A DNA stretch of 64,000 bases from Candidatus Fermentithermobacillaceae bacterium (GTDB lineage: Bacteria > Bacillota > Sulfobacillia > Fermentithermobacillales > Fermentithermobacillaceae), in the NCBI GenBank assembly GCA_012841375.1, contig DUUV01000081.1, forward strand, positions 20,826-84,825, in the 5' to 3' direction. Position 1 is the stretch's first letter. Every line of letters starts with the position of its first letter. Shown one piece after another: positions 46,292 to 58,582 of the stretch. The notes beneath the pieces are model-generated. The model saw nothing but the letters and a program-made list of their open reading frames with translations. It ran no database searches and was not told the origin of the DNA. The position numbers and the translations under genes were made by a program.

Positions 46292-46726
46292 TTGAGAGAG
46301 ATCGGTACGGTGACGGGAGTCTCCGGCGGCAGGATAACCGTTTCGGTGAAACGCACTGCCGCGTGTGAAAGGTGCGGTAAGTGCCGTCATGCCCATATCA
46401 CCTTCAGCGACGACAATACGCTGGTGGTCGAGGCCATACCGGTGGGCGACGTCAGACCTGGCGATCTGGTTGAACTCGAGATGACAGGGCAGGATTACCT
46501 CAGGTTGTCTTTCCTCATATATATCCTCCCGCTTCTTGGAGGCGGCATAGGCTTGGGTGCCGGATGGCTCTTGGGGAGTGTCCTTGGCAACGCAGGTCTA
46601 TGGGGAGGGGTCTTTGCTTTGGGTTCGCTGGCCGTCTCCTTCTTATGGTTGCACCAATACGACAAGTCGGCAGGCAAGACGGGCCGTTATCTCCCTATAG
46701 CACGACCTATCCGCGACAATGACTGA
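46292..46726 (+). CDS. RseC/SoxR-reducing-system family protein
   Basis: ACERCGKCRHAH Cys cluster, two TM helices. Confidence 0.78.
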   Translation: MREIGTVTGVSGGRITVSVKRTAACERCGKCRHAHITFSDDNTLVVEAIPVGDVRPGDLVELEMTGQDYLRLSFLIYILPLLGGGIGLGAGWLLGSVLGNAGLWGGVFALGSLAVSFLWLHQYDKSAGKTGRYLPIARPIRDND

Positions 46727-46740
46727 GCGCAGGCCGGGGC

Positions 46741-48330
46741 CTAGGTTTGTCCCACAGTCTGAGTCGTAAGCCGGCGGGAGCCGTTCACTTTCGGCATGTA
46801 CCCCTCATCGGAGAGGACAGTGACCAGTTGGTCGTATTGTTCGCCATCAACAGATAGGTACAAAGGTCCAACCCGGTGTTTGATGTACGGCCTGATTTTG
46901 GGATGTAGCATGAGTTCCTCGGCCAATTGCTCCGTGTCGCACTTGAGGAGAATCGTCTCCTCAAACTCGATGCGTCCGTAAGACGTGCCCCAGTGGGCTA
47001 TAGAGTACTTGACGTTCTGCGCGACCGGGGTCTTGGAATACCTGATCAGGAACTCCTCGATGGTCTGTGGCGTGTGAGAGTGAAGCATGGCACGGTACAC
47101 CGAGTTGCGGGTGAGTTTGTACACCATTATCTGGTCAGGTTTCAGGAGTTCGGCAAAGGCGTCCACTGCCCAGAGCATCTCCGGCCGCACCGTGCATGGT
47201 ACGAGGATCTCGAAGTTGGACTGGACGTATACGTGCTCGTCCCACTTTTCATCGGGCCACGGCGCGAGCCCGAACATGGCCCGGCCCAAGGCAGTCGGCC
47301 TCACGAAAAGTCCGTTCAGGTTCCTGGCGACCTCTAAGCCTCCCAGGTACTCCAGGGCCTCAACCAGATTGCGTTCAGCCCGGAGGTTCAGGCCGTGAGA
47401 GGAGTGGCTGGTGGACAGAGTATTCATTTCCTCCAACAGGGATTCCACGGACATGGCCAAATCTTTGGGGGCTTGCATCATGATCCAGAGCATCGTCTGC
47501 AGGTCAACGTCCTGACTAACGAAAGTCTGGCGCCAGTAATCGAATAGTTCCTGCCTGCAAGACCGCGAATCAGTCTTCACCCAGGAAGCGGCTTGGCTTC
47601 CGAGACGGAGCATCCCGTTTCTCTCTTCCACGAGACCCTTGGATTTCGCGAAGTACAGGAGAAACGCCAGGCGCGGCGGATAGCGCACCGGGAAGAGTGT
47701 GTCTTCCATCGGCGTGTTTTCCTCGCCCATCAAGGCTATGAGGTCGTTCTGGGCTTTCTTGAACATGGTCCCAGACTGGGCGATCCGCACTTCGTTCTTC
47801 CTGAAGTAAGAGAGGAACAAGACCAAGTGGCGGAGGGGTGCCGCGAAGTCCGCCCGGTGTCTCGGTGTAAACCGCTGAAGGTCAACACACGATGCCCTAT
47901 AGATGTCCTCCAGGAAAAACGGAGAAAGCACTTCTCGAAGGTCCTCCGGCACGAAGTATATATGGCGGTATCCCTCTCTGCGTATGTAGACCAAACCTCT
48001 GGAGATCAGCGCTTCGATGACCTTGGCGCCGTTCCGCCGCCACTTGCGCGACAATTGGTTGAGCTTCTGATGGCATTGTTCGATGACGACTCCGCTGCCG
48101 CCCGCAGCCAGGGTGATAAGGCGGAGAGCCAGCATTTCCTCTTGATTGAGCCCGTGCATGGCCACTACTGTATGGGCCGGCACCAGAAGGTGGGACGCTA
48201 TAGCTCCGGCGAGCTCCTCGTGAGACGCGTTGTCAGGAAGGGCACCCGTAGGCGCCAAGAGTCCGTAGAAGCTCGCTATGCTCTTTGCTCTTTCCCGGGA
48301 TGACGCTGAAAGCGCCTGAATCAGATTCAT
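46741..48330 (-). CDS. XPB/Ssl2 N-terminal-like helicase-associated protein
   Basis: Helicase-associated-type C-terminal region; overlaps start of downstream-encoded XPB helicase in ATGA arrangement. Confidence 0.65.
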   Translation of the reverse strand: MNLIQALSASSRERAKSIASFYGLLAPTGALPDNASHEELAGAIASHLLVPAHTVVAMHGLNQEEMLALRLITLAAGGSGVVIEQCHQKLNQLSRKWRRNGAKVIEALISRGLVYIRREGYRHIYFVPEDLREVLSPFFLEDIYRASCVDLQRFTPRHRADFAAPLRHLVLFLSYFRKNEVRIAQSGTMFKKAQNDLIALMGEENTPMEDTLFPVRYPPRLAFLLYFAKSKGLVEERNGMLRLGSQAASWVKTDSRSCRQELFDYWRQTFVSQDVDLQTMLWIMMQAPKDLAMSVESLLEEMNTLSTSHSSHGLNLRAERNLVEALEYLGGLEVARNLNGLFVRPTALGRAMFGLAPWPDEKWDEHVYVQSNFEILVPCTVRPEMLWAVDAFAELLKPDQIMVYKLTRNSVYRAMLHSHTPQTIEEFLIRYSKTPVAQNVKYSIAHWGTSYGRIEFEETILLKCDTEQLAEELMLHPKIRPYIKHRVGPLYLSVDGEQYDQLVTVLSDEGYMPKVNGSRRLTTQTVGQT

Positions 48331-50030
48331 GATTCAGCCCCCCGGCACGTTGCGTCCAAGAAGGACTGCGCTTCCCAAATAGTGTACTTATAGCCCTGCT
48401 CTGTGAGAAAGAGCTGGCGTTTCTGAGAGAACTCTTGGTCCTTGGTGTTTCGCGTCACCAGCGAGTAAAACGTCGCGCTTTCCCCTTGAGGCTTCGGTCT
48501 GAGTATCCTGCCCAACCTTTGCGCCTCCTCCTGGCGAGACCCGAAAGTCCCTGATACCTGGATTGCCACATTGGCGTCGGGCAGATCGATGGAGAAGTTG
48601 GCGACCTTTGATACGACCAGGATTTTAAGTGAGCCTTCCCTGAAGCGTGAATAGAGCTCCTCCCGTTCGTTTACGGGAGTCTGTCCGCACAAGAACGGAG
48701 CCTTTAAGATGCGTGCCAAAGCGTCGAGCTGGTCTAGGTACTGGCCGATCACAAGGATCTGATCGTTTGAGTGTCTCTTAACAATCTCCTGCACAAGATC
48801 GATCTTGTTCCGGTTGGTGGCGGCGATCCGGTACTTGTCCCTTTCTCCCGCCACCGCGTAGGCCAGCCTGTCATCGGGATTCAGGTCGACCCTTACCTCA
48901 TGGCAATGGGCCTGGGCGATCCAGTTCTGCTCCTCAAGCTCTTTCCAGGGCTTGTCGAAACGCTTGGGTCCAATGAGGCTGAATACCTCGTCCTCGCGGC
49001 CGTCTTCGCGGACAAGGGTGGCCGTGAGTCCCAGGCGGCGCCTGGCTTGTAGGTCTGCCGTTATTCTGAAGACCGGGGCGGGCAAGAGGTGGACTTCGTC
49101 GTAGATGATGAGGCCCCAGTTCCTTTCCGAAAACAACGAGAAGTGAGGGTACTCGTCGTTACCCTGCCGCCTTCTGTGGATCAGGATCTGGTACGTGGTG
49201 ACCGTGACGGGTCCGATCTCTTTCACCTCGCCGCTGTACTCCTTGATCATGCCCGGGTCCAGCGTTGTCTTGTCGGCAAGCTCCGACATCCACTGGCGAA
49301 GGGCTACCACATTGGTCGTCAGTATGAGGGTCTGAGTAGAGGCTTTCGCTATGGCGCCCATGCCGACAATGGTCTTGCCGGCGCCGCAAGGCAGGACTAC
49401 AACTCCACTCCCGCCACGTACGCTTCCGCCGGCCCAAAACGCGTCGACGGCCGCCTCCTGATAGGGACGCAAGCCAAAAGGCTTTCCTTGCAGAGTCCGT
49501 TCTCTGAGGGACACGTTAAGCGGATCACCTTCGACGTAGCCCGCCAAGTCTTCACAAGGATACCCCATCCGGATGAGAGCCTGCTTGAAGGCTCCTCTGG
49601 ACATGGGGTCCAATGTGAAGGAGTCTTTTGAGCGCATCTCCCTGATGAACGGCTGGATCTTGTCTGAATTGGTTATCTCGGCAAAGACAAACGGGTCGGA
49701 GCACCTGAGGACAAGGCTTCCGCTCTCGCGGCTTATCCTGAGAAGCCCGAACTTGCTCATGTTGTCTTTGACAAAAGCCACGGTGTTTTGGGGGACCGGA
49801 TAGCGCGAAAGGCGCGTCAGGCTGTCGATGACCTCCGATGGGCTGAGGCCGACCGCGGCGGCGTTCCACAGCGAAAGCTGTGAAAGCCTGTAGGTGTGGA
49901 TATACTCGGGGCTTTTCACGAGATCTGAAAAGCGCATGAGGCTGTCTCTCGCTGCCTCATACTCGGGGTGCTCCACCTCAACCAGGATGGTGCCGTCGCT
50001 TTGGACTACCGCGGGTCCTCCGTTCGACAT
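48327..50030 (-). CDS. XPB/Ssl2-like superfamily 2 DNA repair helicase
   Basis: LRPYQEAAVDAFWAGG; VVLPCGAGKTIVGMGA; IIYDEVHLLPAPVFR; ATLVREDGREDEVFSLIGPKRFDKPWKELE; EAQRLGRILRPK. Confidence 0.93.
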   Translation of the reverse strand: MSNGGPAVVQSDGTILVEVEHPEYEAARDSLMRFSDLVKSPEYIHTYRLSQLSLWNAAAVGLSPSEVIDSLTRLSRYPVPQNTVAFVKDNMSKFGLLRISRESGSLVLRCSDPFVFAEITNSDKIQPFIREMRSKDSFTLDPMSRGAFKQALIRMGYPCEDLAGYVEGDPLNVSLRERTLQGKPFGLRPYQEAAVDAFWAGGSVRGGSGVVVLPCGAGKTIVGMGAIAKASTQTLILTTNVVALRQWMSELADKTTLDPGMIKEYSGEVKEIGPVTVTTYQILIHRRRQGNDEYPHFSLFSERNWGLIIYDEVHLLPAPVFRITADLQARRRLGLTATLVREDGREDEVFSLIGPKRFDKPWKELEEQNWIAQAHCHEVRVDLNPDDRLAYAVAGERDKYRIAATNRNKIDLVQEIVKRHSNDQILVIGQYLDQLDALARILKAPFLCGQTPVNEREELYSRFREGSLKILVVSKVANFSIDLPDANVAIQVSGTFGSRQEEAQRLGRILRPKPQGESATFYSLVTRNTKDQEFSQKRQLFLTEQGYKYTIWEAQSFLDATCRGAES

Positions 50031-50212
50031 GAGATACCTCCGTTACCCACTGTGAGACAAATGAATAGTCACACTTAAACAATAATGATTCTACGTTTGT
50101 CACATACCTCCTGCTCCAAAGAGGAAATTTCGGTGTACGCAAGAAATCGAGCCGGTCTGGAGGGTAACTCCAATCGCCCGTCGTATTAGTTCTAAGGCCG
50201 AAATACCGGGAG

Positions 50213-51676
50213 GTGTATGCGTTCTTGAGAGACCTTACGTCTGTTGCGCTGGATGTCGCGAAGAAGCTCGGTGCGTCTTATGCCGACATCCGAGTAGTCG
50301 ACAAGAAGCAAGAGTCAGTGCGGACCAGAAACGGCAACGTTGAGTCCCTCGGGTCGTCAAGGAGCAAAGGGTTCGGTGTCAGGGTCCTCTATGACGGCGC
50401 TTGGGGTTTCTCGTCAAGCGCCCGTATTACTGAAGATGAAGTGCGTCGCGTAGCCGAGGAAGCGGTGTCGATCGCCAAAGCGTCGGCCACTGTGAAGCGG
50501 GAAAAGGACGTGGAGCTCGCGCCGGTGAAGCCGGTGACCGCCAAATGGAAGTCCGAGTGCAAGATTGACCCCTTCTCGGTGAAAGCCGAAGACAAGATCG
50601 CCCTGCTTCTTGAGGCTGACCGGTTGATGAGGCAGAACAAGGGCGTGAGAGTCGCGTCGGGCAACATCTCGTCTCTCCGGGAAGACAAGGTGTTCGCGTC
50701 AACCGAAGGAAGCTACATTGAACAGGTCAAGACCGAAACCGGAGCGGGAATAGACGCGATGGCCGCAGACAAGGGCGAGCTCCAGAGGAGGTCCTATCCG
50801 ACCTCGGCAGGAGGCGACTTCGCCTCACGAGGGTGGGAATTTGTGGAGGACATGCGCCTTCTGGACCACGCCGAGCGCGTGGGCAACGAAGCCGTGGCGC
50901 TCCTCACCGCCAAACAATGCCCTCAGGTCGTGACCGACTTGGTGCTCGATAGTTCTCAGCTGACCTTGCAGATCCACGAGTCCTGTGGACATCCCATCGA
51001 GCTCGACCGCGTGTTCGGGCAGGAAGCCAGTTACGCAGGGACAAGTTTCCTTACCCCCGAGAAACAAGGGACGTTCCAGTACGGTTCGCCTGACGTAAAC
51101 ATCGTGGCAGATGCCACGATTGAAGGGGGACTAGGTTCCTTCGGCTTCGATGATGAAGGTGTGCCTGCGCAGCGCACCACGATAGTTGACAAGGGTATTT
51201 TCAAGAATTACCTGTCATCGCGGGACACTGCCGCCGAGCTTGGTGAGACCTCTTCGGGAGCCATGCGGGCCGACAGCTGGAGCCGCATACCCATCATCCG
51301 AATGACCAATATCAACTTGGAGCCGGGAGACTGGACACTCGATGAGATCATCAAAGACACCAAAGAGGGCATTCTCATGGAGACCAACAAGTCCTGGTCC
51401 ATTGACGACAAGAGGCTCAACTTCCAGTTCGGTGTCGAAATGGCGTATGAGATAAAAGACGGTTCCATTGGAGATATGCTCAAGAACGCCAACTACACCG
51501 GCATTACCTACGAGTTCTGGAGGTCTTGCGACGCCGTCGCCAACAAGGACGAGTGGCGCCTCTGGGGTGTCCCCAACTGCGGCAAGGGCGAACCCGGTCA
51601 AGTTGCTCATGTGGGTCACGGTTCGGCTCCGGCCAGGTTCAGAGGCGTGAAGGTAGGTGTTGGCAAGTGGCAGTGA
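50213..51676 (+). CDS. tldD: TldD-family metalloprotease (copy 2)
   Basis: IHESCGHPIELDRVFGQEASYAGTSFLTPE; GLGSFGFDDEGVPA. Confidence 0.92.
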   Translation: MYAFLRDLTSVALDVAKKLGASYADIRVVDKKQESVRTRNGNVESLGSSRSKGFGVRVLYDGAWGFSSSARITEDEVRRVAEEAVSIAKASATVKREKDVELAPVKPVTAKWKSECKIDPFSVKAEDKIALLLEADRLMRQNKGVRVASGNISSLREDKVFASTEGSYIEQVKTETGAGIDAMAADKGELQRRSYPTSAGGDFASRGWEFVEDMRLLDHAERVGNEAVALLTAKQCPQVVTDLVLDSSQLTLQIHESCGHPIELDRVFGQEASYAGTSFLTPEKQGTFQYGSPDVNIVADATIEGGLGSFGFDDEGVPAQRTTIVDKGIFKNYLSSRDTAAELGETSSGAMRADSWSRIPIIRMTNINLEPGDWTLDEIIKDTKEGILMETNKSWSIDDKRLNFQFGVEMAYEIKDGSIGDMLKNANYTGITYEFWRSCDAVANKDEWRLWGVPNCGKGEPGQVAHVGHGSAPARFRGVKVGVGKWQ

Positions 51677-53001
51677 GAGGACTACTCGGCAAAGATGAAG
51701 CGCTGAAGATGGCGGGCCGGGTGATTGACGCTTCTCCCGGAGACATGACGGAAGTTCTTATCCGTGGTGGAGTATCCCGCCTCACCAGGTTCTCAGACAA
51801 CTACATCCACCAAAATGTGTCCGATTCAGGCCACAGCCTGACGGTTAAGGTCATCTTTGGGAAGAAGATAGGCACGGCTTCCACCAACTCCCTCGATGAA
51901 GACGCCGTGAAGGACGCCATCGAGGCGGCGACCCGGGTGGCAGAGCTACAGAAACCCAATGAGGACTTTGAGGGCATTCCCGGGCCCGAACCGATTCCTG
52001 AGGTCAACACCTTCTTTGATTCGACCTACGAGTTCTCACCTTTGGATAGGGCCATGGGAGTCAAGGCCATCACTGAAAGGGCCGCGGCTAAAGGGTTCAA
52101 GGCCGCCGGGGCTTACTCTACCGGGGCCTCTGAGCTCTGCATCGCCAACTCCCTCGGAGTGCGGGCATATAATCGCTCTACCCAGGCCCACCTGCGCACC
52201 GTGGTTATGTCGGATACCGGCTCAGGATATGCCGATGCACTCGCGACAGACGTGAAAGATATCGATCCTGGCCTTGTGGCGAGGACGGCTGTCGAGAAGT
52301 GCGAAGCGTCCCAGAACCCCCAAGTCGTGCCCGCGGGTGAGTATGAGGTCATTCTCGAGCCAAGGGCCGTCGCCGACCTGCTCAGTTACTTGGTCCGGGG
52401 CGGTTTCTCGGCGTCCGCCGTAAGAGAGGGGCGGAGTTTCCTTGCCGGGAGACTGGGCGAGAAGATCTTCACGGATCTTTTCAGTTTTTGGGATGACGGC
52501 CTTGACCCGAGAGGATTTCCCATGCCCTTTGACCTGGAAGGGGTACCCAAAGAAAAGGTCATCATGGTCGATAAGGGCGTTGCGAAGGGCCTCTTGTATG
52601 ACTGGAAAAGCGCGAAGAAAGAGGGCAAGAGGTCAACCGGGCACGGAGGGTTCGGCGGTTGGGGTCCCATGGCGGCTAACCTGTTCATGGCTCCCGGTGA
52701 TTCCACTGTCGAAGAGATGATTAAGAACACCAAGCGGGGCATCTTGGTGACCAGGTTCCACTACACCAACATGGCCCATCCTATGAAGGTGCTTGTCACC
52801 GGAATGACGCGGGACGGTACCTTCCTAGTGGAGGATGGCAAAGTCACGAAGCCGGTCAAGAACTTCCGGTTCACCGAGAGCGCGCTCAAGGTGTTCGGCA
52901 CAATGGATATGGTCGGTAAGGAGCTCCACCGGTCCGGGCGAAGTGTCGTCCCGGCCATCCACGTGCCTGCGTTCACCTTCACGGGGGTTACGGAGTTCTA
53001 G
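51673..53001 (+). CDS. TldE/PmbA-family protein (copy 2)
   Basis: GILVTRFHYTNMAHPMKVLVTGMTRDGTFLVEDG; ORF-track start 51526 overlaps tldD by 150 bp, GTGA overlap start is more likely. Confidence 0.87.
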   Translation: MRGLLGKDEALKMAGRVIDASPGDMTEVLIRGGVSRLTRFSDNYIHQNVSDSGHSLTVKVIFGKKIGTASTNSLDEDAVKDAIEAATRVAELQKPNEDFEGIPGPEPIPEVNTFFDSTYEFSPLDRAMGVKAITERAAAKGFKAAGAYSTGASELCIANSLGVRAYNRSTQAHLRTVVMSDTGSGYADALATDVKDIDPGLVARTAVEKCEASQNPQVVPAGEYEVILEPRAVADLLSYLVRGGFSASAVREGRSFLAGRLGEKIFTDLFSFWDDGLDPRGFPMPFDLEGVPKEKVIMVDKGVAKGLLYDWKSAKKEGKRSTGHGGFGGWGPMAANLFMAPGDSTVEEMIKNTKRGILVTRFHYTNMAHPMKVLVTGMTRDGTFLVEDGKVTKPVKNFRFTESALKVFGTMDMVGKELHRSGRSVVPAIHVPAFTFTGVTEF

Positions 53002-53150
53002 GGCCGAAGAAGACGTGATGGAGCGGCCCGCGGAGAAGGGCGGTGATGCCCTCCCGCGGGCCCCTTGTTTCTTGTTGATCCGTTGCCAATTGGAAAGGAG
53101 TGACATCCGGGATGTCCTGGGTTACGGTTATTGTGGGGCCAGTCACTACC

Positions 53151-53978
53151 CTAGAGCTGCTGGCAGGTCGGGCAGTAGTAGATGGCTCCGCCCAGATAGG
53201 TTTCGTTAATGATGGTGCTCCCACATTCGGCACAGGGGCTGCCGGCAGTGGTCTTCTTGAGTACTGTCTTGTAGCCTCCACTCTGGCCGAAAAGATCCCG
53301 TTCCGTATCCCTTCCGCCTTGTGCGACCATATCCGCCAGGGTCTTCTTGACCGAGTCGAACAGGGCACGGAACTCCGCTTCGGATAGGGTGTCCATCCGG
53401 CGTTTGGGGTGGACGTGAGCATTCCACAGGATATCTTGCAGCACTCCGTTGCCCATGCCGACTATGCGCTGCTCGGTGGCAAGGAAGGCTTTAGCGCACA
53501 GGGACTTGGCATCCTCTGAAGCGGCGAGTGACCGGAAGTAAGCGTAGTCGAACCTGTCGTCCAGAGGCGAGGGTTCCGTATTAAGGTGGTGACCAACCGG
53601 GATGCCCTCGGCTTCCTCCCCTTGCCTATAGCAGAACATGGCGCCCCACACCCGTACGGTACAGCTTATGGCCGAGCCGTCATCGAACAGCACCAGGAGC
53701 TGGTGCTTCTCGGGCAGCTTTTCTCCCGGGGCGTGGTACTTGATCGGCGCCGATATGAGAAGACACATGTCGTCGGCCGCTATCCGTACGAATCCGCAGA
53801 AGACATCTGCTCCGCTCACCCGCTTGCCCCGGAGTTTGGACGAATACTCGGAAGGATTGCCTGAATACCGGGCACAGCCATGGGGGGACTGATTAGCAGT
53901 CACATACAATATCTCCTTGCCCGCCACCGTCCGGTTGATCTGCTCGGCAAGCACGTGGCTCTCAGGAAGCTCGATCAT
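53151..53978 (-). CDS. Fpg/Nei family DNA glycosylase-like protein
   Basis: IELPESHVLAEQINRTVAGKEI N-terminus (PE motif after IEL); C-terminal zinc finger CAECGSTIINETYLGGAIYYCPTCQ. Confidence 0.87.
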   Translation of the reverse strand: MIELPESHVLAEQINRTVAGKEILYVTANQSPHGCARYSGNPSEYSSKLRGKRVSGADVFCGFVRIAADDMCLLISAPIKYHAPGEKLPEKHQLLVLFDDGSAISCTVRVWGAMFCYRQGEEAEGIPVGHHLNTEPSPLDDRFDYAYFRSLAASEDAKSLCAKAFLATEQRIVGMGNGVLQDILWNAHVHPKRRMDTLSEAEFRALFDSVKKTLADMVAQGGRDTERDLFGQSGGYKTVLKKTTAGSPCAECGSTIINETYLGGAIYYCPTCQQL

Positions 53979-54128
53979 TCTCTACACCTCCCGATTTTGC
54001 GTATGGAGTGTGTTTCGCCAATAGTGGCAATTGTCCTCCGCCTCACCGCCGGATTTGTTGGTAACAACAGTCACCAATCCGTTATACTGGTTCTGATCGA
54101 ACTATATACTCGTGTTTGGCGGTGTATC

Positions 54129-56060
54129 ATGCCTGAAATCGATGTTCTCCAAGGCCTCAACTCCAAGCAAGCGGAAGCGGTTACACACACAGAAGGGCCC
54201 CTTCTCATATTGGCAGGGGCCGGTTCAGGAAAGACTACAGTGCTGACCAGGCGGGTGGCCTACCTCATCTCAAGAGGGGTTCATCCCGGTTCAATCCTGG
54301 CCATCACCTTCACCAACAAGGCAGCCAACGAGCTCAAGACTCGCATCGAGGCTCTTCTGGGCGAAAAGGCGAAAGGCGTATGGGCCATGACGTTCCACTC
54401 GGCTTGTGTCCGTATCCTGCGGACCGAGCTGCCCGGTCTTGGGCGCTCAGGCAGGTTTACCATAATGGACTCTGACGACCAGGTTAAGCTCATGCGTAAG
54501 GTGCTCAAGGAGCTGAACCTCAGCGAGAAGCAATATACTCCCTCGGGAGTACTTAAGGCGATTTCCGCGGCCAAGGACAACTTGATGGGCCCTGAGGAAT
54601 ATGCCAAGACGGCGCTTACTTTCTACGAGACCAAGGTTCAACAGGCCTATGAACTGTACCAGAGGAAGCTCCGGGAACTGGACGGTATGGATTTTGACGA
54701 CCTTCTCATGGAGACGGTCATGATGTTCCGGACACATCCCCAAGTACTCGCCAAGTATCAGGCGAAGTTCGCCCATATTCTTGTTGACGAGTATCAGGAT
54801 ACCAACAGGGTCCAGTACGAGCTCACCAAACTTCTGGCCGCCGCCCACCACAACATCGCCGTTGTGGGAGACGATGACCAGAGCATCTACACCTTCCGGG
54901 GCGCCGATATCCGCAATATACTTGAGTTCGAAGAGGATTACCCAAGGTGTCGCGTGGTGAAGCTCGAGCAGAATTACCGTTCAACCCAGGTCATCCTGGA
55001 CGGAGCTTTCAATGTAGTGCGCAACAATGCCAGGAGAAAGGAAAAGCGTCTTTGGACCGCGCAAGAGGGAGGTCAGCCCATCACCCTGTATGCCGCCCAG
55101 AGCGGTGAGGACGAAGCGCGGTTTGTGGCAGGCGAGATTGAGAACCTGGCTGTCCAAGGAGTTCCCCTGAACGCGGTCGCCATACTGTACCGGACAAATG
55201 CCCAGTCAAGGACGTTCGAGGAGGCTTTTGTCGAGAGAGGGATCCCCTACTCGGTTCTCTCGGGGCGGAGGTTCTATGACCGGAAGCACATCCGGGACGC
55301 AGTCGCCTATCTCAGACTGATCCTGAACGCCAGAGACGCAGTCGCCTTTGAGCGGATCGTCAACGAGCCGCCGAGGGGATTGGGGCCCGCTGCCGTCAGA
55401 AAGATCACTGAATACGCGGCGGTATCAGGGGTAGACTTAGTACAAGCTCTCTCAGCGGCTTCCGAGATCAAGGGACTCAACGGCCCCCAGAGAAAGGCCG
55501 CGGCGGAGCTGGGAACGGCCATCGGCGGCATCGCTCTGAAAGCACTGGGGCAGCCTCCTCACATAACACTCAGAGACGTGCTGGAAGCGACCGGGTATAT
55601 ACCGCACTTGGACGCTCAAGGCACTGCCGAGAGTCAGGAGAGATTGGATGACCTCCGCGAGCTCCTTGCCTCTGTGCGCGTCTTTGCCGAGGCCGGAGGA
55701 GGCCTCGAGGAGTATGTTGAGCAGTATGCTCTGGTTTCCGACCAAGACACCTATGACGAAACGAAGGACGCCTGCGTGATGGGTACTTTCCATTCGGCCA
55801 AGGGGCTGGAATTCGACGTTGTCTTCTTGGTCGGTATGGAGGAGGGAGTCCTGCCTCACGCCCGGTCTATTGGCGAAGAGCACCAGATTGAGGAGGAGCG
55901 CCGCCTGTTGTACGTGGGCATGACGAGGGCCAAGCGCATCCTTTACATGACATTCTCATGGTCACGGGAGATGAGCCTGGGGCTTGGAAGGGCCAGGGTA
56001 TCGAGGTTCGTCTCTGAAATACCCAGGGAGCTTCTTGATGTGAAAACCTGGGAAGATTAA
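54129..56060 (+). CDS. pcrA: ATP-dependent DNA helicase PcrA/UvrD
   Basis: LNSKQAEAVTHTEGPLLILAGAGSGKTTVLTRRVAYL; DEYQDTNRVQ; ATG 54129 is the likely start. Confidence 0.96.
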   Translation: MPEIDVLQGLNSKQAEAVTHTEGPLLILAGAGSGKTTVLTRRVAYLISRGVHPGSILAITFTNKAANELKTRIEALLGEKAKGVWAMTFHSACVRILRTELPGLGRSGRFTIMDSDDQVKLMRKVLKELNLSEKQYTPSGVLKAISAAKDNLMGPEEYAKTALTFYETKVQQAYELYQRKLRELDGMDFDDLLMETVMMFRTHPQVLAKYQAKFAHILVDEYQDTNRVQYELTKLLAAAHHNIAVVGDDDQSIYTFRGADIRNILEFEEDYPRCRVVKLEQNYRSTQVILDGAFNVVRNNARRKEKRLWTAQEGGQPITLYAAQSGEDEARFVAGEIENLAVQGVPLNAVAILYRTNAQSRTFEEAFVERGIPYSVLSGRRFYDRKHIRDAVAYLRLILNARDAVAFERIVNEPPRGLGPAAVRKITEYAAVSGVDLVQALSAASEIKGLNGPQRKAAAELGTAIGGIALKALGQPPHITLRDVLEATGYIPHLDAQGTAESQERLDDLRELLASVRVFAEAGGGLEEYVEQYALVSDQDTYDETKDACVMGTFHSAKGLEFDVVFLVGMEEGVLPHARSIGEEHQIEEERRLLYVGMTRAKRILYMTFSWSREMSLGLGRARVSRFVSEIPRELLDVKTWED

Positions 56061-56101
56061 TCGAGAGTGCCGGACCAGATTGGGCTTCAGGTTTCTATTG
56101 A

Positions 56102-58581
<2,480 letters not shown>

Positions 58582-58582
58582 C

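Noticed and set aside
54061-54128. Possible LexA/SOS box upstream of pcrA (CGAAC...GTGTTTG)
   Set aside because: Spacing does not fit CGAAC-N4-GTTCG; half-site match likely chance.
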